Shown here piece by piece: positions 53,771 to 59,421 of a stretch of 59,421 nucleotides of DNA. A model generated the notes under the pieces. That model searched no databases and was not told the DNA's origin. It saw only the letters and a program-made list of their open reading frames with translations. Numbering within the stretch: position 1 is the first letter of the stretch; the number at the start of each line of letters is the position of its first letter. The DNA comes from Lachnospiraceae bacterium (GTDB lineage Bacteria > Bacillota > Clostridia > Lachnospirales > Lachnospiraceae). The position numbers and the translations under genes were made by a program. The DNA lies in contig QXWV01000134.1 of assembly GCA_009911195.1 (NCBI GenBank), positions 1-59,421 of the forward strand, written 5' to 3'.

Positions 53771-55852
53771 TTATCTTTTGAATAATCTCATCGCAATTCT
53801 TAACTCCACAGTAAACACCCCGTTTTCAATTCTGGTTTTTATTGGACTTTCTTTCATTCCGCTTATTTCATTGACTGCCCTCACCACTTCCGTTTCTGCC
53901 TCAAGTCCATAGCCGCCCTCTTTCTTATCTTCCACCTTATCCTTCATATAGTTTCTTGCAGCAAGCAACATGCAATCTTCTTCGTCCCGAAACTCCAAGG
54001 TAATTGTTCTGCTTTTATCTGCATATTTAAAAATATTCGTTAGAAGCTCACTAATAATATCAATAAAAAGCAACGCTGCATAGGAGTCTTCTTCAAACAA
54101 TATACCCTTCCATTTATCCGACACCAAACATTCTAAATCAAACATATTATGCCGAAACCATTCTCTTACATTCTTATTATCCGCTAACAATACTTCATTC
54201 TCAAAATTATTTCTAATCTCAATCCAGTCAAAATTTTCAAATCGTGCACGTAATTTTTTTGCGTGGAAACCACCATCATGTACTAAAGTAACCATACATC
54301 TGATTATTGCATCATCAACTAATTTTTCTATATGGACGCCGTCTGGTTGTTCCTTTGACAGAATCGAATCTGCTATCCGTTTGTATAATTCCTGTACATT
54401 ATCCTCAAATCTTAATTTCAGCATTTCCACATCCTTTGTCAAATTCTTTTTTACACTGTATTCATACAACAGTTTGCGTCCATAATTCCTGTAAACTTTA
54501 TCTTCATTCTTTAATAATTCTGTAGCAATATTATAAAGGGAGGTTGCCCTCATATTCATATAAGTGTGCGAAAATTGCTGAATCACTCTTTTCTTCTCAT
54601 ATATCGCCTTTTCTTTATCCCTTATTGCCTTAGCTAACCCTAACGCTAACTTTGCAGAATCGTCTATATGGATTCCCACTTTTTTTGGGTAGTAGCTGCA
54701 CACTCCGCTTTTTATATCACTTCCACTAATTTTTCTTCCTTCTGAACCCCTCTTATCGACTAAATTACATAACCTTTCGCACGGACAATCCTGACACACT
54801 GGAGGGCATCCGCGCTCCTTATCGACTAAATTACGTAACCTTTCGTACCTGTCATAATACTCCATAAAAGGGAATCCATAGCCAAATGCCGAAAATGCCA
54901 TTGGATGAGTAGTCACAATTCTCCCATCTATTGATTTACATTCATATGTAGATGGTTTTTCCTTTCCTATTCCAAGATTAAAAATGTCCTCGTCCAATTT
55001 ATCTATATATAATGCAAATCCATCATTTTCTCCTTTTGAGTTAATATAATCTTCTACAGAATCCATACATAACAGCAGATTTGCATATTGATATTCCGGA
55101 TTAATATCGCATAATTCCAAAAGTAAATCCGAATTAGCTTCGCCATACTTTTGTTTTAATAAATCAAATTTTTCCCACCCTTTTATGACTTCTTTCACAA
55201 AACCATATACATCTTCAAAATCGGGATTTATTTGCCCTAAAATTTCATCCAAGTACTCCTCCTTTTTTTCTTTTAAATACAAATCCAATACTCTGTTTAT
55301 TTTTTCATCAGTAAATTTTTCATCCGTAAATAATTGTTCACCACGTAAGTATTGAAAATACGAAAAAACTTCTTTCATCATTAGCTTTTCCATAACACCA
55401 ATGTATTGGATTGTTACAGCATCCGTTATACCTTCCGCTATGTCCTCCACACATAAACAGCCAGTTCTGTCAAACAGCCCTGAGGAATAGTATAAATTTA
55501 ATATGCAGCCAATAAATAATGTCTGCATATCACCATCCTGGTATTCTTTACAAAATTTATTGACACAATTAATTATATACTCTTTTGCAGCTTGGGCAAT
55601 TTCTAAATCTACATTTTTATGGCGAAAATCCATTGCCTCTGCATTTGCCGGCACTTTAGGAACCATATATTTTTCTATTTCCCCCGTACCCCCCATCCCC
55701 GAACATATTTCCTCAAATTCTATATCTTCCATATTTTGATAGAATTTTCCATAGCATAAATAGCCATCTTTAACATCACAAAAGCTATTTACGTAACGAT
55801 GCAAAGTCTCTGTAATTTCATACATTTGCCTTAAGATTATCTTCAATTTCAT
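53771..55852 (-). CDS. GHKL histidine-kinase-like sensor of unknown family
   Basis: A 693-residue protein with no transmembrane helix or signal peptide. Residues 1-400 are a large domain of unknown fold with a Cys-rich stretch (five Cys in 15 residues, CPPVCQDCPC) near 360. A helical DHp-like segment near 420-480 has FSHTYMN with a His at about 429. The C-terminus has a GHKL ATPase: N-box ELLTNIFKYAD (about 600) and G-box EGGYGLEAE (about 645). Start ATG after GGGGTGG. Just upstream of the receiver-HEPN gene and probably its cognate kinase or phosphatase. An internal 66-base repeat falls in the Cys-rich part. Confidence 0.75.
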   Translation of the reverse strand: MKLKIILRQMYEITETLHRYVNSFCDVKDGYLCYGKFYQNMEDIEFEEICSGMGGTGEIEKYMVPKVPANAEAMDFRHKNVDLEIAQAAKEYIINCVNKFCKEYQDGDMQTLFIGCILNLYYSSGLFDRTGCLCVEDIAEGITDAVTIQYIGVMEKLMMKEVFSYFQYLRGEQLFTDEKFTDEKINRVLDLYLKEKKEEYLDEILGQINPDFEDVYGFVKEVIKGWEKFDLLKQKYGEANSDLLLELCDINPEYQYANLLLCMDSVEDYINSKGENDGFALYIDKLDEDIFNLGIGKEKPSTYECKSIDGRIVTTHPMAFSAFGYGFPFMEYYDRYERLRNLVDKERGCPPVCQDCPCERLCNLVDKRGSEGRKISGSDIKSGVCSYYPKKVGIHIDDSAKLALGLAKAIRDKEKAIYEKKRVIQQFSHTYMNMRATSLYNIATELLKNEDKVYRNYGRKLLYEYSVKKNLTKDVEMLKLRFEDNVQELYKRIADSILSKEQPDGVHIEKLVDDAIIRCMVTLVHDGGFHAKKLRARFENFDWIEIRNNFENEVLLADNKNVREWFRHNMFDLECLVSDKWKGILFEEDSYAALLFIDIISELLTNIFKYADKSRTITLEFRDEEDCMLLAARNYMKDKVEDKKEGGYGLEAETEVVRAVNEISGMKESPIKTRIENGVFTVELRIAMRLFKR

Positions 55853-55872
55853 ACCATTCCACCCCACTCAAA

Positions 55873-55932
55873 CTAATCTATTCCATTCATAGTCAAATCT
55901 ACTTCATAAACTTCTACATTTCTAATATTCAT
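55873..55932 (-). CDS. Candidate 19-residue small ORF before the GHKL gene
   Basis: ATG to TAG, reading MNIRNVEVYEVDLTMNGID, with AAAGGTGG five bases upstream. Its stop lies 20 bases before the GHKL start. It could be a leader peptide coupling translation, or a small component of the system. No other small ORF in this gap (55853-56007) has a comparable ribosome binding site. Length is short, so chance is not excluded. Confidence 0.4.
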   Translation of the reverse strand: MNIRNVEVYEVDLTMNGID

Positions 55933-56007
55933 ATAAACCACCTTTCAACTTTACAACAATTGCTATATTTCTGCTTGCACACACCCTCTATCCTTCGATT
56001 AACGAAA

Positions 56008-56181
56008 TTAATCAAAGAACAAGCCTGCCAAACTTCCGATTGCGCCTCCGATTTTTGCTCCTAACGCTGATGACACCGGCCCTCCCAACGCTCCGATTAC
56101 TGCTCCGATACTTCCCCCAACTGCTGCCCCTGTACTTCCACCTATTAATGCATTTCCACATCTTTCTTTAAAATCTGACAT
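56008..56181 (-). CDS. Glycine-zipper small membrane peptide
   Basis: A 57-residue protein. After a charged N-terminus (MSDFKERCGN) come about 45 residues of glycine-zipper sequence (GGSTGAAVGGSIGAVIGALGG, then GAKIGGAIGSLAGLF) with no charge, probably two helices that insert into or cross a membrane. Such peptides may be pore-forming toxins, holin-like effectors or bacteriocin-like. Start has GGAGG five bases upstream, within a leader-repeat core. It lies between hicB and the GHKL gene on the same strand. Role unknown. Confidence 0.75.
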   Translation of the reverse strand: MSDFKERCGNALIGGSTGAAVGGSIGAVIGALGGPVSSALGAKIGGAIGSLAGLFFD

Positions 56182-56225
56182 CTTTGCCTCCATTTCTGCG
56201 CAGCTTTTTGCGCCTGATTTTTTAT
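56182..56225 (-). repeat. Dispersed leader element, core copy M
   Basis: On the minus strand GGCGCAAAAAGCTGCGCAGAAATGGAGGCAAAG precedes the glycine-zipper ATG. GCGCA/TGCGC can pair. The core GCGCAGAAATGGAG is identical to copy A; the upstream hairpins are missing. Confidence 0.6.
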
Positions 56226-56228
56226 CAA

Positions 56229-56633
56229 TTATCTTTCAGCAATACCCAACTCTTTCTTCAGCCCCTTTACCAAAACAGACGAGAAATTTACGTTTTTTGC
56301 TTTTGCCATTTCATCTATCCATTTAGGAATCGTCAATGTCTTCTTAACATATACCATCTTTTGCACTTGCCTGAAATATGGCATCCATAAATGGACATAG
56401 ACTAACTTTTGTCCCTTTCCCAATTCAATATCCTCTTGTTTTTTAGGTTTCGGGTTTTCTTGCCCTAAATCTTCATTCTCACTAATTTTCAAAGCCAATA
56501 CTTCTTGCGCTGCAGCAATCGCATCTTCTTCTGTTTCAGCTTCCGTCATCTGACCTGGAAAATCAGGAAATGTTATCAAATATCCTTCCTTTTCTTTTTG
56601 TAATATTATCGGATATATATAATTCTCTTTCAT
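56229..56633 (-). CDS. hicB: HicB-like antitoxin/regulator
   Basis: A 134-residue protein. Residues 1-55 are the partially degraded RNase H-like HicB fold (YPIILQKEKEGYLITFPDFPG, then DAIAAAQEVLALKI). The C-terminal 40 residues are a ribbon-helix-helix DNA-binding domain (VKKTLTIPKWIDEMAKAKNVNFSSVLVKGLK). HicB neutralises the HicA RNase and represses its own promoter. Here it does not sit next to hicA: hicA is 388 bases away, on the opposite strand. It lies at the head of the minus-strand genes leading to the receiver-HEPN gene. Confidence 0.92.
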   Translation of the reverse strand: MKENYIYPIILQKEKEGYLITFPDFPGQMTEAETEEDAIAAAQEVLALKISENEDLGQENPKPKKQEDIELGKGQKLVYVHLWMPYFRQVQKMVYVKKTLTIPKWIDEMAKAKNVNFSSVLVKGLKKELGIAER

Positions 56634-56830
56634 ATTTCACTCCATTTCTACGCAACTTTTTGCGCCTGTCAAATTTGTGGATTCTGCACAAACACAAACT
56701 GAAAATTGAAAATTTTTAATTTCCAATCTTAATCTCATTTCTGCACAGATTGATTGTGTATTGCAAGTTCGTGGATGCCATGCAGGCGCAAACTTGGGAT
56801 TGGAAATTTTTATTTTTTTAATCTCCTCCG
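56634..56830 (-). repeat. Two tandem leader elements, copies B and C
   Basis: Copy B (56634-56735): AT-rich arm, GTTTGTGTTTGTGCAGAATCCACAAAT stem, then AAAAAGTTGCGTAGAAATGGAG before the hicB ATG. Copy C (56736-56830): AATCCCAAGTTTG/CGAACTTG stem and CTGTGCAGAAATGAGATT, with no gene of its own. Copy C may be the older leader displaced by insertion of B. Confidence 0.65.
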
Positions 56831-56837
56831 CTTTTAT

Positions 56838-56890
56838 ACACGTGTTTCGATACGTGTTTTTATTATATTAGCACGTATTTCAATACGTGT
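56838..56890. promoter_or_regulatory. Two operator-like palindromes of the hicA/hicB control region
   Basis: ACACGTGTTTCGATACGTGT (56838-56857) and GCACGTATTTCAATACGTGT (56871-56890) are related. The second contains a perfect CACGTAT/ATACGTG inverted repeat with a 4-base centre. The second lies between the -35 and -10 of the minus-strand promoter, so a bound protein would block it. The HicB ribbon-helix-helix domain is the obvious candidate. Confidence 0.75.
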
Positions 56891-56893
56891 CAA
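56865..56893 (-). promoter_or_regulatory. Strong promoter for hicB and following genes
   Basis: The minus strand reads TTGACA, 17 bases, TAATAT, near-perfect sigma-A. About 230 bases of leader follow before hicB, filled with leader copies C and B. Confidence 0.8.
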
Positions 56894-56910
56894 TATTTTT
56901 TTAATTTTCA

Positions 56911-56939
56911 TTGACTAAAATCCCCTTCTTCTATATACT
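56911..56939 (+). promoter_or_regulatory. Promoter of hicA
   Basis: TTGACT, 17-base spacer, TATACT, about 80 bases before the hicA ATG. It diverges from the hicB promoter, with about 20 bases between their -35 boxes. Confidence 0.75.
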
Positions 56940-57021
56940 ATACATAAATTAGCTGTGTACCCCCGAAGTTGGCAATAGTCATTATGCAACTATTAACCTA
57001 CTTCACAGAGGGAGAATACAT

Positions 57022-57219
57022 ATGGCTAATTTTAAAAAAATCGAGAAAATGATTGTTGCTGATGGTTGGGTGCTTGTTCGTGTTAATGGTTCACATTACC
57101 AATATAAGCATCCTGCAAATCCGAATGCCATTACGATTCCAAACCATAATGGAAAAGATTTATCTATTGGCGTCATTAAAAATCTCGAAAACACTACCGG
57201 GTTATCTCTTAGGGGATAA
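57022..57219 (+). CDS. hicA: HicA-like mRNA interferase toxin
   Basis: A 65-residue double-stranded-RNA-binding-fold toxin. Family marks: FKKIEKMIVADGW start, active-site His in VNGSHYQYKHP (about residue 27), and a C-terminal basic segment. It blocks translation by cutting mRNA. GAGGGAGAA precedes the ATG. It stands alone on the plus strand, with its stop codon inside the terminator hairpin. The usual order is hicA-hicB in one operon, so the split arrangement is unusual. Confidence 0.92.
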   Translation: MANFKKIEKMIVADGWVLVRVNGSHYQYKHPANPNAITIPNHNGKDLSIGVIKNLENTTGLSLRG

Positions 57220-57226
57220 CCTTTTT
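57200..57226 (+). terminator. hicA terminator overlapping its stop codon
   Basis: GGTTATC/GATAACC stem with a TCTTAGG loop, then TTTTT; the TAA stop of hicA is within the right arm. Confidence 0.85.
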
Positions 57227-57305
57227 GTGTCGGCGTTTCCCTCTGCAAAAAATATGTTTCATGGGTTTGCACCCCCTCTTCTTTCATACATTCCCGCCGG
57301 AATAT

Positions 57306-57349
57306 AAAAGGTGCAGTTCCATAAATCACTTTATAGACCTGCACCTTTA
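57306..57349. terminator. Bidirectional hairpin between convergent genes
   Basis: AAAGGTGCAG/CTGCACCTTT, 10-base stem with a loop of about 22 bases, followed by T-rich sequence. It separates hicA (plus) from the lipoprotein gene (minus). Confidence 0.75.
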
Positions 57350-57381
57350 TTGCTTATATTGATAAAAAATATCTTACATCC

Positions 57382-58086
57382 TTACTGCATCTTCGGTGTA
57401 AAGAATACGAAGTACACATCGCCTTCGGAATCGTCATCAAACAATTCAAGATATGAAATGGAGAAATCATTCTCTCCCGTAGGAACCTCAAATACCAACA
57501 AGCCCGTTCGCTCCTCATCAATACCTAAAGTATATGTCTCCTCAAGCTGTTCGTCACTCACAGGGTCAGCATTTGCTGTAATCGGATAATCATAATCATC
57601 ATCGCCATCGCTGTTCCATTGAATCTGGAAATCAGTATCATACATTTCAATAGACTCGTTATAAGTGTTCTTCACAGTTACCTCTGCAACAAGCATACAC
57701 TTACCTTCTGCCGGCTGATATCCATTATACTCTTCGCACAGATATGCACTGTTGACTTTATAGTTGAAGAAATATGTCTTCATCGTATCGCCAATACGCC
57801 CCTCGGCATACCCGTCCAAACTTTCTACCTCTTTCGATTCCTTTTCGTCTTCCGATTCCTCTTTGGCTTCCAATTCCTCCTCAGCCTCCGATTCCTCTTC
57901 GACTTCCGCCGCTTCTTCGGACTCCTTTTTAACTTCCGGCTTCTCTTCGGCTTCCGGCTCTTCTCTTCTTTCCTCTTCTTCCTGCCTCTCTTCACTTACA
58001 TTGCTGATGCTTCCTCTATCCCCTCCGCATCCAAATAAGCACATAGACAGTACAATTCCCATAACTACATAAGAAAACCTCTTCAC
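57382..58086 (-). CDS. Lipoprotein with long Glu/Ser repeat and DUF4352-like domain
   Basis: A 234-residue lipoprotein. GTG start chosen because AGGAGG lies nine bases before; signal peptide with lipobox LFGC (Cys about 20). Residues 30-95 are a Glu/Ser/Lys repeat (EEESEAEEELEAKEE pattern, with DNA units like TCTTCGGCTTCC). Residues 105-234 resemble DUF4352/DUF5067 immunoglobulin-like domains (FFNYKVNSAYLCEEY, then MLVAEVTVKNTYNESIEM). Role unknown; the repeat is likely a flexible wall spacer. Not related to its neighbours by sequence. Confidence 0.8.
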   Translation of the reverse strand: MKRFSYVVMGIVLSMCLFGCGGDRGSISNVSEERQEEEERREEPEAEEKPEVKKESEEAAEVEEESEAEEELEAKEESEDEKESKEVESLDGYAEGRIGDTMKTYFFNYKVNSAYLCEEYNGYQPAEGKCMLVAEVTVKNTYNESIEMYDTDFQIQWNSDGDDDYDYPITANADPVSDEQLEETYTLGIDEERTGLLVFEVPTGENDFSISYLELFDDDSEGDVYFVFFTPKMQ

Positions 58087-58229
58087 TTCTTTTATCCTCC
58101 TAGTTAAATAAAATAATAATAGCAATGGGATTATTATACCTTGAAATTTCGTAAATCACAATCCCCAATTAGTCCGATTTCCAGAACTTTTCTTTCTGCC
58201 TTGCCCCCTTAAGCTGCATGGTGCACTTC

Positions 58230-59375
58230 TTACAGTTCATTGATGGTTGCTGTAATTGGCATGTTTCTAATCCGCTTTGCAGGTGCATATACTGCTACAG
58301 CAGCAGAAACGATATCGAATACAACAATAATAACAATCAAAACTATCGGCAAACTCCACTGGTTTCCAAAGAACCGTGTAACCAATTTCACATACAAAAA
58401 GCGGCTTAAAACAATTCCTATACCACTTCCAACTATAAGGCCAGAGATAGCGTAAGTAAAGGCTTCCGCAGCAATCATCCGGGTAAGCTGTTCCCCATCC
58501 ATACCAACCGCCCTCATAGCTCCATACTGCTTTATCCGGGCAGTTACACTCATAGAAATGCTGTTGATAATGTTAAATAGCGTAATCATGGCAATGATTG
58601 CCATAAAACTATATAGCAGAAATTTTACAGCCAGATAGGTATTGGCATCCTCCTGATTACGCCTACGATGATTCTCAAAAATAACATTGCTTTCCGTAAG
58701 ACTGTTAATTTGTTTTACCGTTTCATCCGTAGCCTTGCTGCTTAATTGTATTCCTATCATACTGTAATTCTGTTCCCCTGTCAGCCGTGTAAAAGTTTCC
58801 TGTGAGCAAATTATGCTATATTCGCTGGGATACAGCCCACTGGATATGCCACATACAACCTCAATCTCCTGCCCCGCTACCTGAATGATGTCCCCAACTT
58901 TTATCGGATTATCTTTATCCAAAACTGTCATAGCCTTGCCGCCGTCCCCATAGATTTCCGATATATTTCCCTGCACAAGACTATCCTCTGCACACTCCAA
59001 CATATACTGGCTGTATGACGTTATGTTTACATGATTAACCTCCTGCCGCGAAGAAGTAACCGGAACATTCTCCATGTAGGAACTGCCCCAAATATGCTCT
59101 ACACCAGTAATCCCGCTGATAGCATCACATAAACTCTGATTCAGTACACGCTCATTTGCATAGCCGGTAAGGGTAATATCCGGTTGCCATGACCGCATTG
59201 AGGGAAGCAGCTCATGTGCAAACTCCAACCCTACTGAAATACAAAGAAATAGTATAATACTGAGTGAAAAGCTGGCGGTCAATAAAAACCAGTTTTTCTT
59301 AGATGTTGTTGCATGGTGAATACCTAATGTCCTTTCAACCTTTCTGATGTGGTATAAAAAAAGTTGACAGCCCAT
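58230..59375 (-). pseudogene. FtsX-type ABC permease, probably 5' truncated
   Basis: 381 residues from an ATG at 59375. A transmembrane helix (about 30-52) precedes an extracytoplasmic domain (55-255), then three C-terminal helices with the FtsX signature (NSISMSVTARIKQYGAMRAVGMDGEQL) and an ending with API-type NMPITATINEL. The segment KVERTLGIHHATTSKKNW is typical of the middle of approximately 800-residue permeases with two FtsX repeats, so the N-terminal half may be gone. No ribosome binding site precedes the start; a plus-strand promoter overlaps it. The single-repeat MacB-like topology (1+3 helices) is the other explanation. Confidence 0.65.
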
Positions 59376-59421
59376 TCTCAAGGATTTGAGATATAATCAA
59401 GAGAATAAGGAGTGAACAAAA
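59364..59421 (+). promoter_or_regulatory. Promoter/operator region of a gene starting beyond the window
   Basis: TTGACA (59364-59369), a perfect TCTCAA/TTGAGA inverted repeat with a 4-base centre (59376-59391), TATAAT directly after (59392-59397), and AAGGAGTG (59407-59414), a good ribosome binding site near the edge. The spacer from TTGACA to TATAAT is 22 bases, too long for a standard promoter, so the repeat may be what matters. The gene itself is outside. Confidence 0.5.

Noticed and set aside
1-59421. tRNA or rRNA genes
   Set aside because: No cloverleaf or rRNA signature was noticed on either strand; a tRNAscan-SE run would be decisive.

Overview
The window looks like part of a low-to-mid GC Clostridia chromosome, most likely a motile gut Lachnospiraceae. 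The reasons are clostridial flagellar gene order with FliW/CsrA, FlgM/sigma-28 promoters, three YesM/YesN-type two-component systems, CUT1 sugar importers without their own ATPase, strong GGAGG ribosome binding sites, and an AmmeMemoRadiSam pair. Species cannot be settled from the sequence alone.

Layout. 1-11.7 kb: late flagellar genes on the minus strand in three sigma-28 units: flagellin; flaG-fliD-fliS-fliT-like; flgM-flgN-flgK-flgK-flgL-fliW-csrA. 11.8-20.3 kb: a sensor kinase/AraC response regulator pair faces a binding protein-permease-permease-GH43 operon for xylan- or arabinan-type oligosaccharides. 20.6-22.9 kb: AmmeMemoRadiSam radical SAM enzyme and a LigB-AMMECR1 fusion. 23-27 kb: a frameshifted Rpn-like gene, then DUF4956, VTC-domain and CotH genes. 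27-40.7 kb: a second sugar locus, with a kinase, a frameshifted response regulator and two GH13-like proteins (one stripped of catalytic residues) on the minus strand, divergent from binding protein-permease-permease-TauE-aldo/keto reductase. 40.7-42.4 kb: pdxS and a maltose-type acetyltransferase. 42.6-52.2 kb: kinase, regulator, a NitT/TauT-type importer with two different ATPases and two different permeases, and a cytoplasmic sulfatase, all on the minus strand and fitting uptake and desulfation of a sulfated small molecule.

52.3-57.2 kb is visibly more AT-rich and looks acquired. A HicA-like toxin gene diverges from a minus-strand series: HicB-like protein, glycine-zipper peptide, 19-residue ORF, a GHKL histidine-kinase-like protein, and a receiver-HEPN protein carrying an RNxxxH RNase motif. 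This is the best candidate for an undescribed system: a phosphorelay-controlled HEPN effector, possibly phage defence, under an operator-covered promoter. The right end holds an acidic-repeat lipoprotein and a 5'-truncated FtsX-type permease.

Two dispersed non-coding families recur. One is an inverted-repeat element starting around a CGGGCAGGGC core, at the ends of operons. The other is a leader element (AT-rich hairpin, GTTTG...CAAAC hairpin, then GCGCAGAAATGGAG) placed directly before the start codons of at least seven unrelated genes, where it supplies the ribosome binding site.
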